Numbered from the stretch's first letter, positions 42,653 to 54,379 are shown. The stretch is 64,000 nucleotides of DNA from Thioalkalivibrio sp. ALJ3 (GCF_000377205.1 NZ_KB897905.1:145426-209425); one strand, 5' to 3'. A program made the numbers and translations. Notes: a model not told the origin generated them from the sequence alone.

Positions 42653-44509
42653 ATGAACGACGTCCTGCCCAAACTGCCAACCCGCACCGCCGGACCCGAG
42701 AGCTTTCCGCACCGCCAGCCACGCAGCCTGCGCCAGTGGTGCCGGGCGCTCCCGTCGGCAGACCCGGAGTCGGCCTTTTCCCACTTGCGCCAGGCGCTAA
42801 GGGAGCTGAACGGCCTTGCGCTGGAACCCGGCGTCCGCTTCTCGCTGATCACCCTGCTGGAGGAACCCCTCCTGCCATTGCTGCAGCGTACCGGGAGATC
42901 CCTCTCTCAGCGCACACTCCCGCTTGGGCCACGCAGCCTGAAACGCGCACGCGAACAGACCGAGGCGCTGGACAGCCTGCTCACCGCCTGGCTGCTGATC
43001 GCGCGCGAACACGAAGGGCAGAAGGAACGCAGTGCACAGGCGTTGCAAGCCGCCATGGCCTTGAACGCCTCCCTCGCCGTGCACCACTGGCGCCTGTATC
43101 AACCACTCCCGGACGACTTCTGGCGGCGCACTTACGCGATCCTGTCATGGGCACGCGAGCGGGGACTCACCCAAAGCCCCCCTCAAAGCGATTCCCGCTA
43201 CGGCCCCCTGTCCATGGCCCCAGTCGAGACACTCGCGGCACGATTGATGATGCTGGGCGGGAGCGCCCCCAACGCGCTGGAAGTAGGCGAGGTAGACCTG
43301 CTGGCGCGCTGGCTGGACCGCATATCCCTCTCCTGTGCCGATGGGCTGTCCGCGACCCGGAGGCCCGACCTCCCGGTTCTGTGCGCCGCGCTCGACAGCA
43401 ACCATCCGCCTGGCCTGACACTGCGCGAACATGCCCGCCTGCATGCCGACTGCTGTGTTGGGGTCGGTCCAGCACTGGATCAGTTGCGCGAGACCCCCGG
43501 CCTGCTGGAACCACATCGGCACACTGACGAACGCAGCCTGACCGAACGCCTGCTGCGACTGTGGTCGCAACTACCCACCCGCCAGCATTCGCGCGAAACG
43601 ACCGAGGGGCAGCACCGGTTGTGTCTGCTGGGGCTGGACCGTATTCACCATTGTCTGTTCGAGGAACTGGAGCAGCGCAGGCGCGGCACACCCGGCACCG
43701 CAGCGCCTCCACCCTCCAACCAAGTCCCTCGCGATACCGATCGCGTGGGGGTCTACCACCTGTCGACCGCGGCGGAACAAGGATCCGACTTCGCCCTGGT
43801 GGATGGCTCCGGACCGGAACGGCCACAGCCCGAACTGAAGCCGCTGACGACCGAACCGCCCGATCCGGCCGCCGCGGCCTGGGAGAATGTCAGCCGCGGA
43901 CTCGAAAGCGCACGCCAGAACGAGCGCCGTGCACCGATCGTCAAACGGCATCCACCAGAGCACTGGACAGTGGACGACATCGGGGCGGGCGGAGTGCGTC
44001 TGCGGCTGGCTCAACCACGCCAGCCGCTGCTGATTGGCGACCTGGTTGCCCTGCGCCACCTCGACGGTCACGACTGGACCATCGGGGTCCTGCGCTGGAT
44101 CCGTTACGACAGCGAGATCGAGATCAGCATCGGGGTGGAGTTTCTGGCCGAACGCGGCCTTCCCGTGCAATTGCAGGACTACCGTAACCGCCGCGCAGCC
44201 GGCCGGGTACACCCGGGCCTGTTCGCATCGACCCGCAGCGATCGCCGTGGGGCAGCGCTGTTCATGCCCGCCCAGGTGTTCGATCACGAAAACCGTATCG
44301 TATGCTGGCTGGCCGGGCGCCCGCGCGTGCTGGAACTGGACAACGAACGCACGGGTACGACACTGTTTACCGAGGCTGGCTGCCGGATGACCGATCTGAC
44401 GCTGGGGAGACGGCCGCCCAATGACATGGAAGCCAACGAAGCGGTGACTGATCCGGCCCAAGGCGGGCTGTCGCTCACACCGCGTGAACGCAATAATGGA
44501 CCCGCATGA
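42653..44509 (+). CDS. PilZ-domain protein, large N-terminal helical region
   Basis: About 618 residues: a long helical N-terminal part (roughly 1-400, Leu/Arg-rich, no recognised domain), a Pro/Asp-rich linker, and a C-terminal PilZ domain. PilZ features are RxxxR in ARQNERRAP, then VDDIGAGGVRLRL (D-x-S-x-x-G with Ser replaced by Gly) and IGVLRWIRYDSEIEISIGVEFL. C-di-GMP binding is therefore possible but slightly off consensus. ATG 42653 follows a long in-frame stretch from 42539 that shows no family support; 42614 is another candidate. The stop overlaps the FimX-like gene start (ATGA), so the pair is coupled and likely acts in the same c-di-GMP effector pathway. Confidence 0.78.
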   Translation: MNDVLPKLPTRTAGPESFPHRQPRSLRQWCRALPSADPESAFSHLRQALRELNGLALEPGVRFSLITLLEEPLLPLLQRTGRSLSQRTLPLGPRSLKRAREQTEALDSLLTAWLLIAREHEGQKERSAQALQAAMALNASLAVHHWRLYQPLPDDFWRRTYAILSWARERGLTQSPPQSDSRYGPLSMAPVETLAARLMMLGGSAPNALEVGEVDLLARWLDRISLSCADGLSATRRPDLPVLCAALDSNHPPGLTLREHARLHADCCVGVGPALDQLRETPGLLEPHRHTDERSLTERLLRLWSQLPTRQHSRETTEGQHRLCLLGLDRIHHCLFEELEQRRRGTPGTAAPPPSNQVPRDTDRVGVYHLSTAAEQGSDFALVDGSGPERPQPELKPLTTEPPDPAAAAWENVSRGLESARQNERRAPIVKRHPPEHWTVDDIGAGGVRLRLAQPRQPLLIGDLVALRHLDGHDWTIGVLRWIRYDSEIEISIGVEFLAERGLPVQLQDYRNRRAAGRVHPGLFASTRSDRRGAALFMPAQVFDHENRIVCWLAGRPRVLELDNERTGTTLFTEAGCRMTDLTLGRRPPNDMEANEAVTDPAQGGLSLTPRERNNGPA

Positions 44510-46578
44510 GCGAAACCATCCGCATCCTCTTCGTCACGGCGAACCCGAACCTCGCCGAGCAAGTCATCAGCAGCATTCGTACGCGCGGCAGCGCGGTACG
44601 CCCCGAGCAGGTTGAAACCCAGGACGCCCTGATCACCGCGCTGGAGAACACCCGACACGACGTGCTGGTCCTGATCGAGCGATCGCTGGAACTCTCGCGT
44701 GAGGACGTCGAGAACGCCCTGCGTGACAGCGGCCGCCGCATCCCGCTGGTTCTGCTGACCGAGCGCCCGGAGGCCGAGCGTCTCCTGGACTACGAGGGCG
44801 GGTGTTTCGCGGTCGTGGACCACGAACAGGTGGATCTGGCGAGCCTGATGGCCATCCGCGCGGCCGAGCAGCGGCGCCTGCGCCAGCGTGTTCAGCGCCT
44901 GGAGGCCTCGCTGCATGAATCCGAACGCCGCTGCCAATTGCTGCTCGACAACTCGCGCGACGCAATCGCCTATGTCCATGAAGGCATGCACCTGTATGCC
45001 AACGCCTCTTGGCGCGAGCGCTTCGGCATCGACGACCCGGACGAAGTCGACGGGCTGCCGTTGATGGATCTTGTCACGACCGACGACCGGGGCGAAATGA
45101 AAGCGCTCCTGCGCCGCTTTCAGAATGGCGAGGAGGGGGATACCGCCCGTGCCCACTTTCGCTTGCAAAGCATCGAGGGGCTGCCGTTCGAAGCGGACCT
45201 GCGGCTGTCCGCGGCGACCGTGGAGGGCGAGGTCTGCACCCAGCTCCAACTGGAGGCCAGCCAGGACGACCCCGAACTGGCCGAGAAGATCGACTTTCTC
45301 TCGCAGCGAGACCTGGTCACCGGCCTGTACAACCGCCAGCATTTCCTGGCCATGATCGAGAACGCGCAGGCCCGAGCCGAGGAGACGGAGAAGCCCTTCG
45401 CCCTGCTGACCCTGGCGGTCGACCGGTTCGCGGATACCCGCGCCAAGGTCGGCATGTCGGCCGCCGATCTGCTGCTGGCGGATATGGGCAAGCTGATCGA
45501 GGATCACTTTCCCGAGCCCGCGATTGCCGCACGCCTGGAAGGAGAGCATTTCGCAGTACTGGCACCGGAAACCCGACGCCAGGAGATCGAGGAACGCACC
45601 CACGGCCTGATGCAGGCCGTTACCGGGCATGTGTTCGAACTCAACCAGTCCTCGACCAACTGCACCCTCTCGGCTGGCGTGGTGATCGCCGACGAAAGCG
45701 CACCCAGCACCGAGGATCTGCTCAGCCAGGCCCACCGGGCACTGGAAGAGGCAATCGAAGCGGGCGGCGGAGTTCATCGCTTCTACCACCCGGCCGAAGG
45801 CGAGATGACCCAGGGCCAGGCCGACCAGCAGTGGAAGCTGCGCATCCAGGATGCCCTGGACCACGATCGCCTGGAACTGCGCTTCCAGCCGATCGTACAC
45901 CTGCACGGCAACGACCGGCCGCGATATTCGGTGTTCGTGCGCCTGCGCGATGCCGACGGCCACCTGCACGAGGCACCGGCGTTCCTGCCCGCGGCCGAAC
46001 GGTCGGGGATGGCCCCTGCAGTGGACCGATGGATCGTCAAGACCGCACTGGCCGAACTCGCCGAATGCCTGAAGACCGAGTCCGACACTCAGTTCTTCCT
46101 CAAGCTGGGCACCGGCTCACTCGAAGACCCGACAGTGGTCAACTGGCTCAACGACGACCTCCGCGCCCTGCGCATCCCGGCCGACAATGTCGTGGTCGAG
46201 CTCAAGGAACCCACCGTGGTCACCAACCTGAAGCCGGCGATGAACGTATCGCGCGGTCTCGCCGAGATGCACAGCCACCTGTGCATCGACGACTTCGGCA
46301 ACGGCCTGAACCCGTTCCAGTTGCTGCAGCACCTGGAGGCCGACCACATCAAGCTGGATCCCTCGTTCGTCGAGGGGCTGGCGGAGAACGAGGAAAACCA
46401 GGACGCAATCCGCGAGTACGTCGACGCAGCACACGCCAAGGGCAAACAGGTAATTGTGCCGCACGTCGAGGACGCCGGCGTGCTCGCCGTGCTCTACGGA
46501 CTGAACGTGAATCTGGTGCAGGGGTACTTCATCCAGTCGCCCCTGGCCAAGCCAACGTTCGACTTTGAGGCGTCCTGA
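44506..46578 (+). CDS. FimX-like degenerate GGDEF-EAL protein
   Basis: A 690-residue protein with a receiver-like domain (1-125), PAS (about 145-255), GGDEF-like (about 265-425) and EAL-like (about 440-690) modules. Both catalytic signatures are degenerate: GGDEF reads EGEHF (near residue 346) and the ExLxR of EAL reads SVFVR. C-di-GMP-contacting parts such as CIDDFGNGLNPFQLL, HIKLDPSFV and QGYFIQSP remain, and VIVPHVED resembles FimX rather than active EAL proteins. FimX is a c-di-GMP receptor that controls type IV pilus assembly with PilZ-domain partners. Coupling with the upstream PilZ gene supports this role (inference). Confidence 0.82.
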   Translation: MSETIRILFVTANPNLAEQVISSIRTRGSAVRPEQVETQDALITALENTRHDVLVLIERSLELSREDVENALRDSGRRIPLVLLTERPEAERLLDYEGGCFAVVDHEQVDLASLMAIRAAEQRRLRQRVQRLEASLHESERRCQLLLDNSRDAIAYVHEGMHLYANASWRERFGIDDPDEVDGLPLMDLVTTDDRGEMKALLRRFQNGEEGDTARAHFRLQSIEGLPFEADLRLSAATVEGEVCTQLQLEASQDDPELAEKIDFLSQRDLVTGLYNRQHFLAMIENAQARAEETEKPFALLTLAVDRFADTRAKVGMSAADLLLADMGKLIEDHFPEPAIAARLEGEHFAVLAPETRRQEIEERTHGLMQAVTGHVFELNQSSTNCTLSAGVVIADESAPSTEDLLSQAHRALEEAIEAGGGVHRFYHPAEGEMTQGQADQQWKLRIQDALDHDRLELRFQPIVHLHGNDRPRYSVFVRLRDADGHLHEAPAFLPAAERSGMAPAVDRWIVKTALAELAECLKTESDTQFFLKLGTGSLEDPTVVNWLNDDLRALRIPADNVVVELKEPTVVTNLKPAMNVSRGLAEMHSHLCIDDFGNGLNPFQLLQHLEADHIKLDPSFVEGLAENEENQDAIREYVDAAHAKGKQVIVPHVEDAGVLAVLYGLNVNLVQGYFIQSPLAKPTFDFEAS

Positions 46579-46584
46579 CCCCGC

Positions 46585-47727
46585 CTACTTTGACCAGAAG
46601 TTCAGGTCCTCGAAAAAGCCCTTCACGCCATCCAGCCAGGAGTGCGCTTGCGGGCTGTGCTTGGTGCCGCCCGCCTGGGTCGATTCCTCGAACTGGCGCA
46701 GCAGCGCCTTTTGCTCCTTGGTCAGGTTGATCGGGGTCTCCACGGTCACCCGGCAGATCAGATCGCCGACACCACCCCCGTGCACCGACTGCACGCCCTT
46801 GCCGCCAACGCGGAATTGCTTGCCGGTCTGGGTCTCGGCCGGCACCTTCAACTTCACCCGGCCATCCAGGCACGGGACCTCCAGCTCGCCGCCGAGTGCC
46901 GCGATGGCAAACGAGATCGGCACGTCAATGTGCAGGTCCGATCCGTCGCGACGGAACAGCTTGTGCGGCTTGACCCGCACCTGCACGTAGAGATCACCCG
47001 GCGGGCCGCCGTTGATCCCGGCCTCGCCCTGGCCGGCCAGGCGGATGCGGTCGCCGCTATCGACCCCGGCGGGGATCTTCACGTCCAGCGTGTTCTGCTC
47101 CTGCACCCGGCCATTGCCGTTACAGGCCTTGCAGGGGTTGGCGACGATCTTGCCCGAGCCCTCGCAACGCGGGCAGGTCTGCTGCACCGAGAAAAAGCCC
47201 TGCTGGATACGCACCTGACCCACGCCGTTACAGGTGGGGCAGGTTTCCGGAGAGGTCCCCGGTTCGGCACCCGAGCCGTCACAAGCCTGGCAGGATACGG
47301 TGGTCGGAATGCGGATCTTGACCTCGGTGCCGAACACGGCCTCCTCGAGGGTGAGGTCCAGGTTGTACTGCAGGTCGGAGCCGCGGAATGCGCGCGAACC
47401 GCGTGCGCGGCCACCGCCTCCCCCGAAAATGTCGCCGAAGATGTCCTCGAAGATATCCGAGAAGTTGGAGGCCCCGGCACCACCAAAGCCCCCGGCCCCG
47501 CCATCGACGCCGGCATGGCCGTAGCGGTCGTAGGCGGCCCGCTTCTGGTCGTCGCTCAGGACGTCATAGGCGGCCCGCGCCTCCTTGAACTTGGCCTCGG
47601 CCTCCTCGTCCCCCGGATTGCGGTCGGGGTGGTACTTCATCGCCAGACGGCGAAAGGCCTTCTTGATGTCGGCGGCCGAGGCGTCCTTGGAGACGCCCAG
47701 CACCTCGTAGTAGTCGCGTTGTGACAT
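46585..47727 (-). CDS. dnaJ: Chaperone protein DnaJ
   Basis: Class I J-protein that delivers clients to DnaK and stimulates its ATPase. In 380 residues: J domain with [10 protein letters not shown], a Gly-rich G/F region ([13 protein letters not shown], then [14 protein letters not shown]), four zinc-finger repeats ([36 protein letters not shown]) and the two C-terminal substrate-binding barrels. ATG 47727 ([11 protein letters not shown]) has GGGA at a good distance; an ATG two codons earlier also exists. It is 148 bases downstream of dnaK; a hairpin GCGTGAA/TTCACGC is present in that gap. Confidence 0.98.
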   Translation of the reverse strand: MSQRDYYEVLGVSKDASAADIKKAFRRLAMKYHPDRNPGDEEAEAKFKEARAAYDVLSDDQKRAAYDRYGHAGVDGGAGGFGGAGASNFSDIFEDIFGDIFGGGGGRARGSRAFRGSDLQYNLDLTLEEAVFGTEVKIRIPTTVSCQACDGSGAEPGTSPETCPTCNGVGQVRIQQGFFSVQQTCPRCEGSGKIVANPCKACNGNGRVQEQNTLDVKIPAGVDSGDRIRLAGQGEAGINGGPPGDLYVQVRVKPHKLFRRDGSDLHIDVPISFAIAALGGELEVPCLDGRVKLKVPAETQTGKQFRVGGKGVQSVHGGGVGDLICRVTVETPINLTKEQKALLRQFEESTQAGGTKHSPQAHSWLDGVKGFFEDLNFWSK

Positions 47728-47875
47728 GGTCATTCCCAGCTAGCCCGAATGTTCGCGTGAACGCGGAGTGCCTTCACGCAAACGCCCGGAGGGTACCCCG
47801 GGCGCGGCGTTAAAACGACAGGGAAACGCGCGGGCCTCCCTGGCGGTGGGACACAAGGCCCCACCGGGTGTGGCA

Positions 47876-49807
<1,932 letters not shown>

Positions 49808-49872
49808 GACTGAATTCTCCTGATGCGAAAAATGTTCGTTGCAGAGGCTGCTCTCTGCCTGGATGTACGGGA

Positions 49873-49900
49873 ATCTGGGGCCCGGGCCGCCCTTTTCAAG
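49873..49900 (-). promoter_or_regulatory. Sigma-32-type promoter before dnaK
   Basis: On the minus strand CTTGAAA (49900-49894) is followed after 13 bases by CCCCAGAT (49880-49873). The heat-shock sigma factor consensus is CTTGAAA, 11-16 bases, CCCCATnT, so the match is very close. It lies 66 bases upstream of the dnaK start. Confidence 0.8.
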
Positions 49901-49928
49901 CCCCCGGGCTGAACGGGCCGCGAGCCGG

Positions 49929-50510
49929 TCAGGCGCTCTCGTCGATGTTGGGCGACGTCGGCGCCTTGGAGACCACCACCATCGCCGGGCGCAGCACGCG
50001 GTCCTGCAGCAGGTAACCCTTCTGCATCGTCGCCACCACGGTATTGGGGGGACTCTCGGGATCCTCCTGCATGGACATGGCCTGGTGGCGTTCCGGATCG
50101 AAACGCTCGCCCGTCGGGTCCTCGGCCTTGATGCCGAATTTTTCGAAGACCTTGTTCAGGTTCTTCAGGGTCAGCTCGGCCCCCTCGATGATGCGTTCGA
50201 CATCCTTGGACTCGCGGGCGGCCTGCAGGCCCATTTCCAGGGAATCGCTCACCTCCAGCATCTCGGAAGCGAACTTTTCCATCGCGTACTTGTGTGCATT
50301 CTCCAGTTCGCGCTCGAAACGCCGGCGCTGGTTTTCCAGTTCCGCCTGGGCGCGCAGGGCCTGGTCGCGACGCTCCTCGGCCAGGGCCTCAAGTTCCTGC
50401 AGGCGTGCCTCGGCACCGTCGACATCCTCGCCGGACGACTCCTGAATCTCCTCCGAATCTGCGGCCTCGAGTGCCTCTTCCTGTTCCTGGGGTTCGCGCT
50501 GGTCGGACAT
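49929..50510 (-). CDS. grpE: Nucleotide exchange factor GrpE
   Basis: GrpE releases ADP from DnaK. The 193-residue protein has an acidic N-terminus, a long dimerisation helix ([36 protein letters not shown]), the [16 protein letters not shown] segment and the C-terminal beta domain with [41 protein letters not shown], matching the GrpE signature. ATG 50510 ([10 protein letters not shown]) with GAGGCAG upstream is preferred over an upstream in-frame ATG at 50549. A sigma-32-type promoter lies at 50600-50627. Confidence 0.97.
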   Translation of the reverse strand: MSDQREPQEQEEALEAADSEEIQESSGEDVDGAEARLQELEALAEERRDQALRAQAELENQRRRFERELENAHKYAMEKFASEMLEVSDSLEMGLQAARESKDVERIIEGAELTLKNLNKVFEKFGIKAEDPTGERFDPERHQAMSMQEDPESPPNTVVATMQKGYLLQDRVLRPAMVVVSKAPTSPNIDESA

Positions 50511-50599
50511 GTCTGCCTCACGAGAAATCGCTAAAAAGAAAACGCACACCGGACCTTGCGGGGCGGCATACGCGGTTCAATTCGTCTTGACTGTCAGAA

Positions 50600-50627
50600 C
50601 TCTGGGGACATCCGGGCCGATTTCAAG
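50600..50627 (-). promoter_or_regulatory. Sigma-32-type promoter before grpE
   Basis: On the minus strand CTTGAAA (50627-50621), extended to CCCTTGAAA, is followed after 13 bases by CCCCAGAG (50607-50600). Spacing and -35 box are the same as in the dnaK promoter at 49873-49900. It lies 90 bases upstream of the grpE start, inside the hrcA-grpE gap. Confidence 0.8.
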
Positions 50628-50636
50628 GGCATCCGG

Positions 50637-51692
50637 CTATTTCGTGTCGTGGGCCGGATCACCCAGCGCCGAACCCAGCAGGCGCGCGGTCACATCGACA
50701 ATCGGAATCACGCGATCGTAGGACATGCGAGTGGGTCCAATAACCCCGAGTACGCCGACCACTTCCCCGTCGACACTGTACGGGGCGGTCACCACCGAGC
50801 AGTTCTCGAACCAGTCGAGGCCGGACTCGCGACCGATGAAGATCTGCACCCGGTCGCTGCGGATGCACTGATCCAGAATGCCGAGGATCTCGCGCTTCTC
50901 GTTGAACGCCTCCAGCAGCTGGCGAAGACGGTCGATGTCGGCCAGTTCCTCGTAGCTGAGCAGGTGCGTCTGTCCCGCCACCACGACGTCGTCCGGATCC
51001 TCGCCGGCCACCGCCTTTTCGCCCAGATCAATGGCCGCCAGCATCATCGCATCGAGGTTCTCGCGCACGTCGCGCATCTCGCGCAGCAGGGCATCGCGCA
51101 CCGCGTGCAGGCTCTTGCCGGCCAAGTGCGCGTTCAGATAGTTGGCCATGCGCTGGAGATCGTCCTGATCGAAATCGCGCTCCAGCTCCAGCACCCGGTT
51201 CTGCACCTCCTTGCCGTCGATCACCAGGATCGCCAGCACCCGACGTTCGCCCAGCCGGAGGAACTCGAGCTGGCTGAGTGCCACGTTGCGGTGGCGCGGC
51301 AGACGCACCATGCCCGCCATGCGCGTCACCTGCGACAGCAGGTTGGAGGTCGCCCCCATCAGGTCCTGAGTGGTCGCGTTCGGGTCGAAACCCGACTGGA
51401 TCGCACGGATCTCGTCGGCCGTCGGCTCGCGCACCTCCAACAGGCTGTCGACGAACAGGCGGTAGCCGCTCGCGGTCGGGATCCGCCCAGCGGAGGTGTG
51501 CGGCGCCTGAATCAGACCCAGGTCCTCAAGATCGGCCATCACATTGCGCACCGTCGCCGCACTGACATTGAGCCCGGAGGTGCGCGCGAGGGTACGCGAG
51601 CCGACCGGCTGACCGTCGCGGATATAGCTCTCGATCAGGGTCCGCAGCAGGGTACGGGCCCTGGCATCCAGATTGATCGCAGCGTTTTCCAT
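50637..51692 (-). CDS. hrcA: Heat-inducible transcription repressor HrcA
   Basis: HrcA represses chaperone genes by binding CIRCE inverted repeats and is itself kept active by GroEL. The 351-residue protein has a winged-helix N-terminus (LLRTLIESYIRDGQPVGSRTLARTSGLNVSAATVRNVMADLEDLGLI, then PHTSAGRIPTASGYRLFVDSLL) and a GAF-like C-terminal region ending with EVVGVLGVIGPTRMSYDRVIPIVDVTARLL. It lies upstream of grpE on the same strand and is divergent from nadK. No CIRCE (TTAGCACTC-N9-GAGTGCTAA) is visible before hrcA, grpE, dnaK or dnaJ. Confidence 0.97.
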   Translation of the reverse strand: MENAAINLDARARTLLRTLIESYIRDGQPVGSRTLARTSGLNVSAATVRNVMADLEDLGLIQAPHTSAGRIPTASGYRLFVDSLLEVREPTADEIRAIQSGFDPNATTQDLMGATSNLLSQVTRMAGMVRLPRHRNVALSQLEFLRLGERRVLAILVIDGKEVQNRVLELERDFDQDDLQRMANYLNAHLAGKSLHAVRDALLREMRDVRENLDAMMLAAIDLGEKAVAGEDPDDVVVAGQTHLLSYEELADIDRLRQLLEAFNEKREILGILDQCIRSDRVQIFIGRESGLDWFENCSVVTAPYSVDGEVVGVLGVIGPTRMSYDRVIPIVDVTARLLGSALGDPAHDTK

Positions 51693-51730
51693 CGGTGATC
51701 AGCGCTCCATGTGGGCGAGTGACAATGCCC

Positions 51731-51759
51731 AGTGTTCGATCCGCACCGAGGGACGTCAA
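51731..51759 (-). promoter_or_regulatory. Possible sigma-70 promoter of hrcA
   Basis: On the minus strand TTGACG (51759-51754) is followed after 17 bases by AACACT (51736-51731). The -35 box matches well, the -10 box poorly. It lies 39 bases upstream of hrcA in the divergent nadK-hrcA spacer. Confidence 0.35.
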
Positions 51760-51804
51760 GAAACCGCGGATGCAGTCCCCCGCCCTTTTCCGGATAATGC
51801 CGCC

Positions 51805-52683
51805 ATGATGCCGGAATTCAACACGATCGGGCTGGTGGGCAAGACCAGCGACTCGCGCACGGGCCCACTGGTGGCGCGGCTGGTGGAATTGCTGCGTACG
51901 CGCGGCCGCCAGGTCCACATGGAGCAGGACATCCCCGGCTTCGATCGCCCGGACGACATCACCCTGCTCCCCCTGACCGAACTGGCCGAGGCAGCGGACC
52001 TGCTGATCGTGATCGGGGGCGACGGCACCCTGCTGGCCACCGCCCGTCAGATCGCGGACAGCGAGACCCCGGTACTCGGCATCAACCTCGGGCGGCTGGG
52101 CTTCCTGGTGGACGTCTCGCCGGAGACGGCCTGCGAGGAACTGGGCGAGGTCCTCGACGGGGCCTATGAGCTGGAACCGCGCGCGATGCTCGAGGCCGAG
52201 CTGATCCGCGACGGCGTCACCATTCACGAGGGCATCGCGCTCAACGACGTGGTGCTGCACGTGCTGAGCGTGGTGCGCATCATCGAATTCGACACCGCGA
52301 TCGACGGCATGGACATCGGCCGCCTGCGCGCCGACGGGCTGGTCGTGGCCACCCCCACCGGCTCCACTGCCTACGCCCTGTCCGCCGGTGGCCCGATCCT
52401 GACCCCGCAGCTGGATGCGATGGTCATGGTCCCGGTCTGCCCGCACAGCCTGAACCACCGCCCGCTGGTGGTCAGCGGACGTTCCACGGTGGAGATTCGC
52501 CTGTCCAGCGGGAGCCGGTCGCCGGCCCAGATCGCGCTGGATGGCCAGGAGAACATCGACTTTGCCCCAGGCGATCTGGTGCGCATCCGCCGCCGCGAGC
52601 GCAACCTGACCCTGATCCACCCGCGCGAGCACTACTTCCTGCGCGTGCTGCGCACCAAGCTGCGCTGGGGCGAGCAGCCCTGA
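51805..52683 (+). CDS. nadK: NAD kinase
   Basis: Phosphorylates NAD to NADP. The 292-residue protein contains the two family signatures: GGDGTLLATAR (GGDGT, about residues 71-75) and the NE/D-type loop region with INLGRLGFL. The later ATPTGSTAYALSAGGPILTP and CPHSLNHRPLVV segments complete the active site. ATG 51805 or 51808 both fit (MMPEFNTIG). It is divergent from hrcA and 7 bases upstream of recN, so nadK-recN form an operon, as in other gammaproteobacteria. Confidence 0.97.
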   Translation: MMPEFNTIGLVGKTSDSRTGPLVARLVELLRTRGRQVHMEQDIPGFDRPDDITLLPLTELAEAADLLIVIGGDGTLLATARQIADSETPVLGINLGRLGFLVDVSPETACEELGEVLDGAYELEPRAMLEAELIRDGVTIHEGIALNDVVLHVLSVVRIIEFDTAIDGMDIGRLRADGLVVATPTGSTAYALSAGGPILTPQLDAMVMVPVCPHSLNHRPLVVSGRSTVEIRLSSGSRSPAQIALDGQENIDFAPGDLVRIRRRERNLTLIHPREHYFLRVLRTKLRWGEQP

Positions 52684-52690
52684 TCCCGCC

Positions 52691-54352
52691 ATGCTGCGAC
52701 TGATCAGCATCCGCGACTTTGCGATCATCGACCACCTCGAACTGGAGCTGGACACGGGCCTGAGCGCCCTGACCGGCGAGACCGGGGCCGGCAAATCCAT
52801 CCTGATCGACGTGATCGGCCAGCTGCTGGGCGACCGCGCGGACGCCGGCATGGTGCGCGAGGGCGCCGAGCAGGCCGACCTGTCCGCGGAGTTCGCCCTG
52901 CCCAACACAGGCCCGGCCGGCACATGGCTGACCGAACAGGATCTGGCGGACCCCGATGACGACGCGGTGCTGCTGCGGCGGGTCCTGACCCGCCAGGGCA
53001 AGAGCCGCGCCTGGATCAACGGCCGCCCGGTTGCGGTCGGCCAGCTGCGCACCCTGGGCGAGTGGCTGGTGGACATCCACGGCCAGCACGCCCATCAGCA
53101 GCTGCTGCAGCGCGACACCCAGCGCCACTGGCTGGACGGCTTTCTCGAAGGCGACCGGGTATCCCGCGTACGCGAGGCCCATCAAGCCTGGCGCGAGGCC
53201 GCCCGGGCGCTGGAGCAGGCCCGCGAAAGCCAGGCGGACACCTCCGACCGTCTCGACCTGCTGCGTTTCCAGACCACCGAACTGGCCGAACTGGTCCCGG
53301 TGCAGGACGAATATCCGCAACTGCTGGTCGAGCAGAACCAGCTCGCCCACGGCACCGAGGTGCTGACCGCGCTGCAGACCGCCAGCCAGCAGATCGAGGA
53401 CGACGCCGGACTCGATGCCCAGATCGGCCATGTCCTGCACGCACTGCAGGACGCCGCGCAGCACGACGAACGGGTCAACCCGGCTGTGGAGCTGCTGGAA
53501 TCCGCGCGCATCCAGATCATTGAGTCCAACGACACCCTGCGCCGGCTGGCCGACGGCATCGAACTGGACCCGGCGCGCCTGGCCGAGCTGGACCAGCGCG
53601 TCGGCGAGTATCTGCGCCTGGCGCGCAAGCACCGCGTCGACCCCGAGGCCCTCCCGAGCCTGCACGACGAACTGCAAACGGAGCTGGACGCCCTGGAGAA
53701 CGGCGACCAGACGCTCGAGGCCCTGGAAGCGCGCGAACAGGAGACCCGTACCGCCTTTGATGCGGCCGCCAAGGCGCTGAGCCAGGCCCGCCAGCAGACC
53801 GCCAGCCGCATCGGCCAGGCGGTCACCGACACCATGCAGGAGCTGGGCATGGCCGGCGGCCACTTCGAGATCGCGATCGAGGCCGCCGACAAGCCACAAG
53901 CGCACGGTGTGGATCACATCGAGTTCCGCGTCGCCGCGAACCCCGGCGCCGCCCCCCAGCCGATGGCAAAGGTCGCCTCCGGCGGCGAGCTCTCGCGTAT
54001 CGGGCTCGCGCTACAGGTGCTGGCCAGCCAGCAGCAGACCGTGCCCACGCTGATCTTCGACGAGGTCGACAGCGGCATCAGCGGCGCGGTCGCCGAGGTC
54101 GTCGGGCGCAAGCTGCGCACCCTGGGTGAGCGCCATCAGGTCCTGTGCGTGACGCACCTGGCGCAGGTCGCCGCCCAGGCCCACCAGCAGCTGGAGGTGC
54201 AGAAGTCGCACGGCAAGGACGGCACCCGGACCGCCATCCAGCCGCTCGACGACGAGCGCCGCGTAGAGGCCCTGGCCCGCCTGATCGGCGGCACCCAGCT
54301 CACCGAGACCACCCGCACCCACGCCCGCGAACTCCTCGCCGCGGCTGGCTAG
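52691..54352 (+). CDS. recN: DNA repair protein RecN
   Basis: An SMC-like ATPase for double-strand break repair. The 553-residue protein has the N-terminal ATPase half with Walker A LTGETGAGKSILIDVIGQLLGDRA, and DIHGQHAHQQLLQ. A long coiled-coil arm follows (about 150-360). The C-terminal half has the ABC signature VASGGELSRIGLALQVL and Walker B PTLIFDEVDSGISGAVAEVVG, then VLCVTHLAQVAAQA. ATG 52691 begins MLRLISIRDFAIIDHLELEL. A LexA box is not evident upstream because nadK ends 7 bases before. Confidence 0.97.
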   Translation: MLRLISIRDFAIIDHLELELDTGLSALTGETGAGKSILIDVIGQLLGDRADAGMVREGAEQADLSAEFALPNTGPAGTWLTEQDLADPDDDAVLLRRVLTRQGKSRAWINGRPVAVGQLRTLGEWLVDIHGQHAHQQLLQRDTQRHWLDGFLEGDRVSRVREAHQAWREAARALEQARESQADTSDRLDLLRFQTTELAELVPVQDEYPQLLVEQNQLAHGTEVLTALQTASQQIEDDAGLDAQIGHVLHALQDAAQHDERVNPAVELLESARIQIIESNDTLRRLADGIELDPARLAELDQRVGEYLRLARKHRVDPEALPSLHDELQTELDALENGDQTLEALEAREQETRTAFDAAAKALSQARQQTASRIGQAVTDTMQELGMAGGHFEIAIEAADKPQAHGVDHIEFRVAANPGAAPQPMAKVASGGELSRIGLALQVLASQQQTVPTLIFDEVDSGISGAVAEVVGRKLRTLGERHQVLCVTHLAQVAAQAHQQLEVQKSHGKDGTRTAIQPLDDERRVEALARLIGGTQLTETTRTHARELLAAAG

Positions 54353-54379
54353 TCCGGCACGGAGACCACAAGGCAAAAC

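Noticed and set aside
50511..51804. CIRCE element near hrcA or grpE
   Set aside because: I searched by eye for TTAGCACTC and GAGTGCTAA in the hrcA, grpE, dnaK and dnaJ upstream regions and found no acceptable pair.
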